The notes under the pieces are model-generated. The model had not been told where the DNA came from. It searched no databases and saw only the letters and a program-made list of their open reading frames with translations. 64,000 bases of DNA, from positions 124,001 to 188,000 of the forward strand of contig NZ_PYGJ01000006.1 in NCBI RefSeq assembly GCF_003014475.1, in the 5' to 3' direction. The stretch comes from Shimia abyssi (GTDB lineage Bacteria; Pseudomonadota; Alphaproteobacteria; Rhodobacterales; Rhodobacteraceae). Positions 36,801 to 45,251 of this stretch are shown piece by piece. The translations under genes and the position numbers were made by a program. How positions within the stretch are numbered: the stretch's first letter is position 1; the number at the start of each line of letters is the position of its first letter.

Positions 36801-37104
36801 CCTTCATCGCCTCGGCATAGGCGCGTTCTTCTTCCAACAGCGCTTCACGGTCTGCGACAGGGATCTGATAGTAATCGGGGTGAATTTCCGAAAACGCCAG
36901 GAAACCATGACGGTTTCCGCCATAATCAACAAAAGCTGCCTGCAAAGACGGCTCGACGCGCGTCACTTTGGCGAGATAGATGTTTCCTGCTAGTTGGCGT
37001 TTATTTTCAGATTCAAAGTCGAATTCCTCAACCTTGTTTCCGTCGACCACCACAACGCGGGTCTCTTCCGCGTGGGTGGCATCAATGAGCATTTTCTTAG
37101 CCAT
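33823..37104 (-). CDS. rne: Ribonuclease E with a large acidic insertion in its S1 domain
   Basis: The start at 37104 (MAKKMLIDATHAEETRV) is the conserved beginning of RNase E; the open frame upstream is untranslated leader. The 1093-residue endonuclease initiates mRNA decay and rRNA/tRNA processing. Residues about 36-103 and 433-480 form the S1 domain, split by an insertion of about 330 residues very rich in Glu, Asp, Ala and Thr (36795 down to 35809). The catalytic domain has VAIDVNSGR, VIDFIDMDERKN and the zinc link CPACHGTG. The C-terminal tail is disordered with Arg-rich blocks (RRRRRRRR; RSRSRSRSKKPREG) that probably bind RNA or degradosome partners. Confidence 0.95.
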   Translation of the reverse strand: MAKKMLIDATHAEETRVVVVDGNKVEEFDFESENKRQLAGNIYLAKVTRVEPSLQAAFVDYGGNRHGFLAFSEIHPDYYQIPVADREALLEEERAYAEAMKARDEEDEKPKSRLRSRSRSRSKKPKDGAATEVVADTNAEQTADVIETPQDVDVAEAQNISGMETIDLGDVDSEDAEGLSPMELVTETPVEEPTEAGEEAETDAQPVEEDAPQEEPENAAADAPDEAPVTETPKEEVAADVSEASGDESQDDAIAVKEAEDTVPASDGDDTPEGGKTIAANTDSDDPVATKDPETGEETVTEGGEAVSKDVSSEDASAEDGAADAEPVEEAQTEDAPVVEETPAVEAPAEETPVADAPAVEETAEAAKAEDAPAKEAEASEADSADADNDIEDDGTEAPEADDEPRAKGSKASAKDESIESVADEDDSEDIRPPRKPRPRRYKIQEVIKVRQIMLVQVVKEERGNKGAALTTYLSLAGRYCVLMPNTARGGGISRKITNAADRKKLKEIAGEIEVPQGAGLIVRTAGAKRTKTEIKRDYDYLKRMWEQIRELTLKSIAPAKIYEEGDLIKRSIRDLYNREIDEVHVEGERGYRIAKDFMKMIMPSHAKNVKHYTEALPLFARYQVETYLSGMFNPTVQLKSGGYIVIGVTEALVAIDVNSGRATKEGSIEDTALKTNLEAAEEVARQLRLRDLAGLIVIDFIDMDERKNNAAVEKRMKDKLKTDRARIQVGRISGFGLMEMSRQRLRPGMIEATTQPCPACHGTGLIRSDDNLALSILRQIEEEGTRRRSREVLVKCPVAIANYIMNQKREHVAQIEGRYGLSVRIEGEPHLVSPDFTLEKFKTATRVVAEVTTPVVSVDTSIMDEIDELETVEAAPEPTPEAVEEEAKPKKRRRRRRRRGKSSGDQENGSEFGSDSGSETDAETGDAKLADAPAEASEASEQSGEEKSEDKPKRSRRSRSRSRSKKPREGEVGEAETSAETAEAPVAEPAAEPVEAVAAEADAEPVAEPIVEPVVEETVEAEPMAETVAESVTEDLAPDAPVEEIQAEETLVEDAAPEAEPVLETVAEAAPEPEAPAEPPKPKKRGWWSMGR

Positions 37105-37547
37105 GTTATCCGTATGCACCTGCGCAATCGTCCGCGCCCCGGTGGGGCGTTGAGGAGGTTTTGCGTGGGGTGTCTTGTCTGTGCGAAGCAATGCGCGCGA
37201 CCGAGTGGGCCGCGTACGGCCTCTGCTCGGTCTGTCAATCTGTTCGCGCGCTTCATCGCGTTTCTTCTCCGACGCAGCCAACCCGGAAATCCCGTGGATC
37301 TGCGCCTGTTACATGCCCTCCGACGTGCGGATCGGGCGTCTCTCTGTCCCTGCAACCGCAAGGACATAATCGGTCTGAAACAGCGCCCGGCCTTGTGGCC
37401 CTCGGCGTACCGCTTCAGCGAAACTCATCTGGTCAGGCGCTAACATGCCTACCATATGTCTACATAAGACCAGCGAGGGACAAATTACAATGGGGAAACG
37501 TTACGGCGCCGATGAACCGCCCGCAAAGCGGGGTGCCTGTCCAAAGA
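37105..37547 (-). other. Long untranslated leader/promoter region of rne
   Basis: These 443 bp between the HAD gene and rne have no convincing gene. The part nearest rne contains a strong hairpin at 37199-37232. Autoregulation of RNase E through its leader is established in Escherichia coli; here it is inferred. No clear promoter was found by eye. Confidence 0.45.
37199..37232 (-). promoter_or_regulatory. Hairpin in the rne leader
   Basis: GACCGAG (37199-37205) pairs with CTCGGTC (37226-37232). Inside it GGCCG (37208-37212) pairs with CGGCC (37217-37221) around cgta. No T-run follows on either strand, so it is an RNA structure rather than a terminator. It lies about 95 bases before the rne start. 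Confidence 0.6.
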
Positions 37548-38210
37548 TCAAGCCCAAAGACCGAGCCGGTCAAGCGCTGCGCGCAAGTCTGGGACAACCT
37601 CTTGTCCCAAATCAGGAAATGGCTGTTCGGGTGGGCGCAGGTCTGGTATTTGAAATCCACGACATCCGGCCGCTCTTGCTGCGGTAATGCCCGCATCACT
37701 ATCCTCAAATGCGATACAATCCGCAGGGTGCACATTCAACGCCTCAGCCGCCTGAATATAGGGGGCCGGGTCTGGTTTGTTCGCACGCACTTCGTCGCCT
37801 GCCCGTACATGAACAAGCATCGCCAGCAACCCTGCTTTTTCCAGCTTTCTACGCGCAAGAACACCTTTGGTAGACGTGACAACCGCCATCCGCCCACCCA
37901 ACATGTGCAAGTGGCGCACAACTTCCATGGCATGTGGCCTCAGCGGGATACCCTTTTGCGATTGGACGTCATATCGATTGCGAAACTCAGCCAAAAACCA
38001 GTCCTGTTTGACTTCTTTCGGCAGGAAATCAACAAGACGCCTGTCCGTTTCTGCGCTGGACGTGCCAACAAGGTTCAGAAAAAATACGGTCGACGCCTCG
38101 TGATCCAGAGCCAACCCATCGGTTAACTCGAGAAAGACCTTCATCATCACGCGCTCAGAGTCGAGCAGCAAACCATCCATATCAAACAAGAATGCAGCAG
38201 GCAGTGTCAT
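37548..38210 (-). CDS. HAD family hydrolase (phosphatase)
   Basis: The start at 38210 (MTLPAAFLFDMDGLLLDSE) has AGGAGG about nine bases upstream and gives 220 residues. HAD motifs are present: nucleophile FDMDGLLLDSE, VTSTKG, and KPDPAPYIQAAEALN with FEDSDAGITAARAAGC. It is of the beta-phosphoglucomutase-like subgroup and acts on a small phosphate ester not identified here. It lies downstream of dctD, 122 bp away on the same strand, without an obvious link. Confidence 0.9.
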   Translation of the reverse strand: MTLPAAFLFDMDGLLLDSERVMMKVFLELTDGLALDHEASTVFFLNLVGTSSAETDRRLVDFLPKEVKQDWFLAEFRNRYDVQSQKGIPLRPHAMEVVRHLHMLGGRMAVVTSTKGVLARRKLEKAGLLAMLVHVRAGDEVRANKPDPAPYIQAAEALNVHPADCIAFEDSDAGITAARAAGCRGFQIPDLRPPEQPFPDLGQEVVPDLRAALDRLGLWA

Positions 38211-38332
38211 CGCGCGGGCCTCCTGATGGCGGTGCAACCTACCTGCTCCAATGACAAACAAGGCAGTGGAACTCAATCCCACGACCCTGTTTTGTCAGTC
38301 ACGTTTTCCTACATGGCGAAATCTAATTAGAT

Positions 38333-39667
38333 TTAGAGGTAATCCGCGCGTTGCAGGCCATATTTGGCCATCTTCTCGTTCAACGTCCGACGCGGCAGGC
38401 AAAGCTCCTCCATGACATTGGCTATCGATCCGCGATGGCGGCGCATGGTGTTGTCGATCAGCATCCGCTCAAATGCCTCGACATATTCCTTCAGCGGCTT
38501 GCCCTCGGTGGTCATAACCGGCTGCATTTCCTCGTGATCCGACATAAGCAGCGACGCAATTGTACCGCCGCCACGACGCGATTGCAGCACCGCTCGTTCT
38601 GCAAGATTGATCAACTGACGCACGTTGCCCGGCCATGGCGCCTGCAACAGCTGTGCGGCCTCTTGTGCGCTGACCTGCGGTGCTTCACAGCCGTATTCAT
38701 CGGCAAACTGCTCGCTCAACCTCGTAAATAGCGTCAGGATGTCCTCGCCCCGTTGGCGCAAAGGTGGCACCGTGATGCGCAGAGCCGCCAACCGGTAGTA
38801 CAAATCAGACCGCAGAGCATCTTCGCAGGTGCGGTCCTGTTCCTGCATATTGCAAATCGCCACGATCCGCGTTTCTGACGGGGTGCCCTGCTCGTTGATC
38901 ACGTTTAGCAACTTCGCCTGCAACCCGTCGCTCAGCGTCTCGATGTCTTCCAGCAACAGCGTGCCGCCGCGCGCTTCCTCAACGGCGGGCAACTGGCTGT
39001 CCTCAGGCATCATTGGCCCAAACAACCGTCGCGACAGCGCATCTTCTTCAAACGCGCCACAGCTTACCAGCACAAACTTCTTGCCCGCACGGCTGCCAAC
39101 CGCGTGCAGCGCATGGGCAACAAGCGTTTTGCCCGTGCCGGTTTCCCCATCGATCAGCACATGCCCGTCAGCCTGCCCTAGATCAAGAATGTCTTCCTTA
39201 AGACGTTCCATCACCGGGCTGGCCCCAATCAGTTTCTTGATGATCTGCCCGCCATCGCTCAGCTCGCGCCGCAACGCACGGTTGTCCAGCGTCAAACGAC
39301 GCATCGACGTGGCCTTCTTGGCCAGCTGCGTCATGCGATCCGGGTTAAACGGCTTTTCAAGGAAATCATACGCACCAACACGCATTGCCTCGACTGCCAT
39401 GGGCACATCACCATGCCCCGTGATCATGATCACCGGCAAGGCGCTGTCGGCCCCCATCAGCTTTTTCAGGAACTGCATCCCGTCCATACCCGGCATCCGG
39501 ATATCGGTGATTACAATCCCCGGATAATCCGCTCCCAGCCCCTTAAGCGCATCTTCAGCGCTCGCAAATGTCTCGGTGTCATAACCGGACAAGGCCAGCC
39601 ACTGGCTGATCGATTGACGCATATCCTGTTCATCATCGACAATGGCGATCTTCATACCCTGAGCCAC
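38333..39667 (-). CDS. dctD: DctD-type response regulator lacking the GAFTGA motif
   Basis: The GTG start at 39667 has GGAG six bases upstream; an ATG four codons in (MKIAIVDDEQD) is possible. The 444-residue regulator has a receiver domain (phospho-acceptor Asp55), an AAA+ domain with Walker A GETGTGKT (174-181) and Walker-B-like GGTLLLED, and a C-terminal Fis-type HTH. After LFG at 215-217, where sigma-54 activators carry GAFTGA, this protein reads PMMPEDSQ and is several residues shorter. It therefore probably does not remodel sigma-54 holoenzyme. It follows dctB by four bases; together they would sense C4-dicarboxylates. Confidence 0.92.
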   Translation of the reverse strand: MAQGMKIAIVDDEQDMRQSISQWLALSGYDTETFASAEDALKGLGADYPGIVITDIRMPGMDGMQFLKKLMGADSALPVIMITGHGDVPMAVEAMRVGAYDFLEKPFNPDRMTQLAKKATSMRRLTLDNRALRRELSDGGQIIKKLIGASPVMERLKEDILDLGQADGHVLIDGETGTGKTLVAHALHAVGSRAGKKFVLVSCGAFEEDALSRRLFGPMMPEDSQLPAVEEARGGTLLLEDIETLSDGLQAKLLNVINEQGTPSETRIVAICNMQEQDRTCEDALRSDLYYRLAALRITVPPLRQRGEDILTLFTRLSEQFADEYGCEAPQVSAQEAAQLLQAPWPGNVRQLINLAERAVLQSRRGGGTIASLLMSDHEEMQPVMTTEGKPLKEYVEAFERMLIDNTMRRHRGSIANVMEELCLPRRTLNEKMAKYGLQRADYL

Positions 39668-39671
39668 ACGT

Positions 39672-41435
39672 TTACTCCGCTGCTTCTACATCTTCATTCA
39701 AAATGGGCAGCTGCACTTCGAAAACAGCCCCCCTGTCATGCCCATTGCGCGCCGTCAGGCGCCCGCCAAGATCGTTTACAATCCCCGACGAAATCGCGAG
39801 GCCAAGCCCAACACCGTCGCCGGGCTGCTTGGTGGTGAAAAACGGCTCGAACAATTCGTCCAGATTCTCAATACCCGGACCATTGTCGCGCACCGTAAGG
39901 ATCGCGGTCTCACCAGCGGCCAAAATTACGTCAATCTCGGGATCATCCAAGCCTTCGGTCGCATCCAGCGCGTTGCGCAGCAGGTTGATCATCACCTGTT
40001 CAATGCGCACCCGGTCTCCCATCACGCTCACCGGCGCTTCGGGAACGATCCGGCTGATCTGAACGTGACGCTGGCGCAATTGCGGTTCCATCATCGACAA
40101 GGCTGACGCCAGCGCACCGCCCATATCAACCGGCGCAAAATCGTCACCACCCTTGCGTGCATATGATTTCAACTGCTTGGTGATCGCGCCCATGCGTTCG
40201 ATCAGATCGTCTATCCGCTGAAACGAAGACAGCGCCTCGTCCGGGCGGTTGCGTCGCAATAACAGCCCGGCTCCCGCCAGATAGGTTTTCATCGCCGCCA
40301 GCGGCTGGTTCAACTCGTGGCTCACCGCCGCCGACATCTCGCCCAAGGCTGCCAGCTTGGAACTCTGCGCAAGGCTCTGCTCAGCGACTTCGAGGCTCTG
40401 CTGCATCCGCTCGCGTTCGGCAATTTCTCGCTGCAAACGCATGTTCAGCGCGCGAAGCTCTACCGATTCTCGCTGGAACAACGCCATGCGGACCGCGCTT
40501 TTACGACTCAGCAGGTAAAAGGCCAGCGCCAACAGAATGGCGAATCCCATGATCTCCAACGCAAGAACCGCGTTCACCTTTTCGCGCACACTGTTGTAGC
40601 TGGTGAACGACGTCATGCGCCAACCCCGAAACGGAATACGCACATCCTTGCGCATCACCGCTTCGCCCTGAAAATAGGTATCCCCCGGCAATTGCGCCCA
40701 GTCCGCCGTTGCCTGAATCGCCCGCTCAATTGCGCCCTGTGCCGGCTGGCGCACCAATGCCGCCTCTTCAGTCAACCCGCGCCAGCGCGGTTCCGAGGCC
40801 AACATACTCGTGCCCTGACTGTCCGAAACATAGACCGCATCTGAAATACCGGCCCAAGCCCTTTCAAACTTGTGCAGATCCACCTCAACCACAATCACAC
40901 CGATCGATTGGCTCTGATCATCTATGCGCCGCGAATAGGTGAACCGATTGCTGCCTGTTGCGTCTTCGGAGACAAAAAACAACGTCGCGTTCGACCTCAA
41001 CGCCTCAACAAAAAAGCTCTCACTACGGTAATTTGTGCCTAATCGCGTGCGGTCCGTCGCTGCCACTGCGCGCCCGCCTTCGTCCAGCAACACCAGCGAC
41101 GCCGCGCCGATCTCTTCGACAAAGGAAATCAGACGTGCTGTTGATTGCGAAAAGTCGCCCGTGGTCAGCGCGCCAATCAATTCCGGGTCTTTTGCCAGCA
41201 ACTGGGGCACAATCGCATTGCGCCGCAATTCCGACAATAGGTTCCCCGAATAAAGCGCCAGCCGCAGCTCGGCCCGATTACTGGTGTTCTGCGTAAAACG
41301 ATCCGTCAACAGGCTGTTGGTGATCCAGATCGTCAGCCCTGCCAGCACGCACAGGACCGTCAACGCCAACCGCGCGCGCCAACTGGCAGCGCTGGGACGG
41401 GGCAGGTCCGGATCTTGTGTGGAGGGTGCAGTCAT
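39672..41435 (-). CDS. dctB: DctB-type sensor histidine kinase
   Basis: The start at 41435 (MTAPSTQDPDLPRP) gives 587 residues. Two membrane segments (about 27-47 and 297-318) flank a periplasmic double-PAS sensor domain of about 250 residues with GTNYRSESFFVEALR and FTYSRRIDD, as in DctB. A coiled coil leads to the H-box AVSHELNQPLAAMKTYLAG, then NLLRNALDAT, DNGPGIE and GVGLGLAI. It phosphorylates the adjacent DctD. No DctA or DctPQM transporter gene is in the window, so the ligand assignment is by family. Confidence 0.92.
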   Translation of the reverse strand: MTAPSTQDPDLPRPSAASWRARLALTVLCVLAGLTIWITNSLLTDRFTQNTSNRAELRLALYSGNLLSELRRNAIVPQLLAKDPELIGALTTGDFSQSTARLISFVEEIGAASLVLLDEGGRAVAATDRTRLGTNYRSESFFVEALRSNATLFFVSEDATGSNRFTYSRRIDDQSQSIGVIVVEVDLHKFERAWAGISDAVYVSDSQGTSMLASEPRWRGLTEEAALVRQPAQGAIERAIQATADWAQLPGDTYFQGEAVMRKDVRIPFRGWRMTSFTSYNSVREKVNAVLALEIMGFAILLALAFYLLSRKSAVRMALFQRESVELRALNMRLQREIAERERMQQSLEVAEQSLAQSSKLAALGEMSAAVSHELNQPLAAMKTYLAGAGLLLRRNRPDEALSSFQRIDDLIERMGAITKQLKSYARKGGDDFAPVDMGGALASALSMMEPQLRQRHVQISRIVPEAPVSVMGDRVRIEQVMINLLRNALDATEGLDDPEIDVILAAGETAILTVRDNGPGIENLDELFEPFFTTKQPGDGVGLGLAISSGIVNDLGGRLTARNGHDRGAVFEVQLPILNEDVEAAE

Positions 41436-41472
41436 GGCGCCAAGGTTACGCGCCCCTGCCTCGTGCCTCAAG

Positions 41473-42141
41473 TCAGGCAGTGGCCAACTGGTCCATCAAC
41501 GAGCGGAACATTGCCACCCCGTCGGTGCCGCCATGCCCATCATCCGCCGCCCGCTCTGGGTGCGGCATCATGCCCAGGACCCGACCGTTCTTGGAAACGA
41601 CACCCGCAATATCCGCAACCGAGCCATTAGGGTTATCGGTATAAGTGAACGCAATCCGTCCCTCATCGCGCAGCTGCGCCAGCTTTTCGTCGGTCACAAA
41701 ATAGTTGCCATCATGGTGCGCGATTGGAATGTCGATCACCTGACCGGTTTCATATCCGCCCGTAAACGCGGTGTCGCTGTTTTCCACCTTAAGCCCAACA
41801 GTCCGGCAAATATACTTCAGCCCCGCATTGCGACGCAGCGCACCGGGCAGAATGCCCGTCTCAGCCAGCACTTGAAATCCGTTGCAAACACCAAGTGCGT
41901 AACCACCGCGCTCGGTATGGGCGATCAGCGACTTACAGATCGGCGAATTGGCTGCAATCGCACCACAGCGCAGATAATCGCCAAACGAGAAACCGCCGGG
42001 CACGCCCACAATGTCCAACCCTTCGGGCAGGTCGGTGTCTTTGTGCCAGACCATGGTCACATCCATGCCCGCGCGCTCAAACGCCACGGCAAGGTCACGG
42101 TCACAGTTTGATCCGGGAAATACGATGACAGCTGCGCGCAT
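41473..42141 (-). CDS. purQ: Phosphoribosylformylglycinamidine synthase, glutaminase subunit PurQ
   Basis: The start at 42141 ([18 protein letters not shown]) has AGGAG upstream. The 222-residue class I amidotransferase supplies ammonia to PurL in step four of purine synthesis. The nucleophile is in [11 protein letters not shown], and the His/Glu pair in GMMPHPERA. PurS lies upstream, but a CHAT gene separates them. PurL is not in the window. Confidence 0.95.
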   Translation of the reverse strand: MRAAVIVFPGSNCDRDLAVAFERAGMDVTMVWHKDTDLPEGLDIVGVPGGFSFGDYLRCGAIAANSPICKSLIAHTERGGYALGVCNGFQVLAETGILPGALRRNAGLKYICRTVGLKVENSDTAFTGGYETGQVIDIPIAHHDGNYFVTDEKLAQLRDEGRIAFTYTDNPNGSVADIAGVVSKNGRVLGMMPHPERAADDGHGGTDGVAMFRSLMDQLATA

Positions 42142-42226
42142 TATGGCTCTCCTAGGTCTCTGCCACAAACCGGTGGCTGATTTGCGCCTCCCCTAGCCCA
42201 TCTGGCCCGCGCAATCCACCCCGAAA

Positions 42227-44821
42227 TCAGAGCCAATTGCCCATCAGCACAAATGCCGACCAGAAATAGGGATGGGCAAAACCGATGTCGCCAAAATCCT
42301 CATCCATTGCTTCGGCCGCCCGCGTCGCCCCCGTGCCGGTGGCATCACCGTTCAACATCGCTACCTGTGCACGGCGCAGCGCCTCGGCCTTGTCAAACCC
42401 GTCATCGATCATACCGCGATAAAAATCCTGCATCAGGATCGGCGTCGCCGCATCCGCCACTGGCCATAGCGACGCCATCACAGCACTCGCGCCGTTCAAC
42501 TGCGCCGTCGCGCCAAACCCATCAATCTCGGACCCATCTCCGCCCCGCGCCGTCTGACAGGCCGACAAGGTCAGCAGATCGACACCGCGAAACCGGAATG
42601 CCCGCTTTTCGCGGATCTCACTTAGGCTCAGGTGGCTACCATCCCCCAACAAAAGAAAGGAGTCGTCCTCTTGACCCGGCATCAAGGCAAAGTGACTGGC
42701 AATGTGCAAAATCCCCGGTTTGCGCGCCAAAACCTTGCGCAGTGACCGCGTATCAAACCCTTCGTCCAGCACCGCATCGCCTAGCAATACGCCCTGCCCA
42801 TCACTGGCCGCAAAAATCGTTTCGATCTCATTGGCGACACCTGGCAACGGTGAAAACCCCGGATGGGCCTGCGTCACGCCAAACCCGGCGGCCTTGTCCG
42901 CATCCCGCGCACCACGGCCAAACTGTGTTGGCACCGCGGGTGAATACAGCGAAAATGCAAAGCGTTCTACCAGATACCCTTCGCCATCATGTAATGCTGC
43001 AAAGGGCACATAACGCAAGAACCCCTCAAGGTTCAGCATAACCACCTCAACTTGGGCATCTTCCAGCGCATTGCGCACCGGGGCGAACACTTGATCGTGC
43101 AACAGCCCCAACGCCGCCTCGGCCTCCGGGCTTTGCTCTTCGATCAGCTGCAACGCCTCCAGCACCTGCCGCGCCAGAGTTCCCTTGGTCACAGCCACCT
43201 CTTCGTGCAGCGTCACTCCTGGCAGTGTCAGGAACAGATGCACCGCTTCATCCAACGCTGCCACCTGCAATATGGCCGTTGACCGGTCCAACCCAGCCAG
43301 CACATCCTGATAAGCCCCAACCGCGTCAAACTGTTGCTCCAATCCAGCGCGCTCAGCCTCGTCCTCGACCTGAACCAGAAACGCCTCCACCGCCGCATCA
43401 AACTGTTCCGTTGCTACCTGCAACGCGTCTTCCAACAGGAACAGCTGATCCTCTTCGGCCTCGGTTGCCGTTCCGTTGTCCAGCTTGGTGTAAAGCGCGC
43501 GCAGCTCCTGTTCGGCCTCGATCGGAATCCCCGCCAGCGCAGCCAGCTTGGCCTCCGCGCTCAATTCCTCATCGGTCAGAATGGCCCTCGTGCTCTCCAG
43601 CCCCGCATCGCCATCGCGGCGCAGAAACTCAAAAACCTCTTCCTCCTTTTCCATGTTCAAAACGGCCTGTGCCTCGCTGATGCGCCCCGCTTCAATCAAC
43701 AAATCCGCCAGATCCCGATAAAGTCGGCGCCACTCGGCCCGCAACGCCTCGGTGCCGCTGTCACTCAGCGACGCATTACGCGCCCGCAGCTCCTGTTGCG
43801 CGTTTACCGCCATCTTGCCAAAGAATATCGCCCGCTCGCGCTGCCCCTTGGCCGCGAAAGCGCGCGAGAACATTTCGAACATCCATCTCTGATCGCCAAG
43901 GGATTGAACGCGATTAGCGGCGATATAAGGCATGGCCGACATGCCCCACTGTATCGCCTCGTCATAGCGACCCTCTTCGGAAATCACGATACCAATATTC
44001 ATCCGCGCCTTGCCGGTTGTGTCGGCCAATGGCCCGTCCATCTCTTCAATCACCGGCAGGGCGCGCTTGATCCAGGCTTCGGCGGATTGATATTCCTTCA
44101 GCTTCCAATAAGTCACGCCAACATTATTGGCGACATAGGCCGCCGAAATCGCCGCCCTCGGATGGTCAACTGCCTCAAACAGCTCCAGCGCATCTTCGTA
44201 AACGCCAATCGCCTCGCGAAAGCGTTTCAACCCATCCAGCCCCACACCCTCGTTCAGCAACGTATTTGCGACCGAAAATTCCATTTCCGGCATCTTGCCG
44301 ATATTGGCCCGATACAATCGCCGCGCCAGACCCAGATACGGCAGGCTATCGCCATGGCGCTCCAGCGCTTGCAGCGCAATCGCCATATCCTCGTAACACA
44401 AGGCAAGCTGCACCTCGTTCTCGGGCGAGGTCAGATTAGGCAGCACAATACGGATACACCGGCTCAGCCAATTCAACGCATCAGCGTGATCCGAAATATT
44501 CGACAGCGATTGCCCGATCTGGCGCGCGGCATAAGCGGCATAAACCTGTTCTTCGTCCGTGCCATTGCGCCAGCCTTCATAGGCAATTTCCAAATACGGC
44601 AAAACCGCGCGGATGGTCGCTTCGCTCATGCGCGAATTAAGAAAGATCGGATACACATAGCTATACGCGGCATAAGGATCACCCGCATCCGCCGCCGCGC
44701 GATGGCTCTCATCGGCCAGCGCCAAAGGGTTGTGCTGCGCATCCTGCGCCCGCACAAAAGGCGCCGCGCCAAACAGCGCAACACCCAGAAACACAAGAAC
44801 CAATCCGGCATGCCGGATCAT
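42227..44821 (-). CDS. Secreted TPR-CHAT domain protein (caspase-like peptidase)
   Basis: The 864-residue protein starts with a signal peptide (MIRHAGLVLVFLGVALFGAA, cleavage near VRAQ). About residues 30-400 are helical tetratricopeptide-like repeats (for example AIGVYEDALELFEAVDHP, SAAYVANNVGVTYWKLKE), followed by a coiled-coil-rich linker (400-580) and a C-terminal CHAT domain (about 590-864). The catalytic pair is visible: His710 in ILHIASHFALM and Cys755 in LTLSACQTARGG. CHAT proteins are cysteine peptidases related to caspases and separase. Its place between purS and purQ on the same strand is unusual. The target is unknown; location suggests periplasm. Confidence 0.9.
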   Translation of the reverse strand: MIRHAGLVLVFLGVALFGAAPFVRAQDAQHNPLALADESHRAAADAGDPYAAYSYVYPIFLNSRMSEATIRAVLPYLEIAYEGWRNGTDEEQVYAAYAARQIGQSLSNISDHADALNWLSRCIRIVLPNLTSPENEVQLALCYEDMAIALQALERHGDSLPYLGLARRLYRANIGKMPEMEFSVANTLLNEGVGLDGLKRFREAIGVYEDALELFEAVDHPRAAISAAYVANNVGVTYWKLKEYQSAEAWIKRALPVIEEMDGPLADTTGKARMNIGIVISEEGRYDEAIQWGMSAMPYIAANRVQSLGDQRWMFEMFSRAFAAKGQRERAIFFGKMAVNAQQELRARNASLSDSGTEALRAEWRRLYRDLADLLIEAGRISEAQAVLNMEKEEEVFEFLRRDGDAGLESTRAILTDEELSAEAKLAALAGIPIEAEQELRALYTKLDNGTATEAEEDQLFLLEDALQVATEQFDAAVEAFLVQVEDEAERAGLEQQFDAVGAYQDVLAGLDRSTAILQVAALDEAVHLFLTLPGVTLHEEVAVTKGTLARQVLEALQLIEEQSPEAEAALGLLHDQVFAPVRNALEDAQVEVVMLNLEGFLRYVPFAALHDGEGYLVERFAFSLYSPAVPTQFGRGARDADKAAGFGVTQAHPGFSPLPGVANEIETIFAASDGQGVLLGDAVLDEGFDTRSLRKVLARKPGILHIASHFALMPGQEDDSFLLLGDGSHLSLSEIREKRAFRFRGVDLLTLSACQTARGGDGSEIDGFGATAQLNGASAVMASLWPVADAATPILMQDFYRGMIDDGFDKAEALRRAQVAMLNGDATGTGATRAAEAMDEDFGDIGFAHPYFWSAFVLMGNWL

Positions 44822-44912
44822 GAAACGACCCCCAAGCCCTTTGAAAACAGTTCAAAGGCTAGGGCGTCGCCCCAATTCTTGCAACCCGGTCTTGCAACAA
44901 AAAGATCAAATA

Positions 44913-45143
44913 TCAGCCAAGTTCGACGCGATAACTCTCGATGACCGTGTTGGCCAACAGCTTCTCGCACATCTCGTTCACTGTCGCCTCGGTCGTGCCC
45001 TCAGCCAGATCCAGCTCAATCACCTTGCCCTGACGCACGCCCTCGACGCCATCAAACCCAAGGCTCCCGAGCGCGTGACGCACAGCCTCGCCCTGCGGGT
45101 CCAGAACACCATTTTTCAACATCACGTACACACGTGCTTTCAT
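44913..45143 (-). CDS. purS: Phosphoribosylformylglycinamidine synthase subunit PurS
   Basis: The start at 45143 (MKARVYVMLKNGVLDPQG) has GGAGAG upstream and gives 76 residues, normal for PurS. The small protein bridges PurQ and PurL in the three-part FGAM synthase. Motifs GKVIELDLAEGT and CEKLLANTVIESYRVEL are typical. The longer frame to 45230 lacks similarity. It lies between purC and the CHAT gene in a minus-strand run. Confidence 0.95.
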   Translation of the reverse strand: MKARVYVMLKNGVLDPQGEAVRHALGSLGFDGVEGVRQGKVIELDLAEGTTEATVNEMCEKLLANTVIESYRVELG

Positions 45144-45251
45144 TTTCTGTCTCTCCGGATAGAAGACAAAGCCGCACCCCGGCTTCATCTCGCCAAAAAT
45201 ACTTACTGCACACCATGTGCCAATTGGCACACCGCCTGCGTCCCCAGCGCC

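Noticed and set aside
42227-44821. Type III CRISPR-associated or gasdermin-type CHAT defence locus
   Set aside because: The protein is exported and is flanked by purine genes; no Cas, gasdermin or toxin gene is nearby.
43334-44944. 536-codon open frame antisense to the CHAT gene
   Set aside because: Long antisense frames are common in high-G+C genes; the minus-strand CHAT protein has signal peptide, TPRs and catalytic residues.
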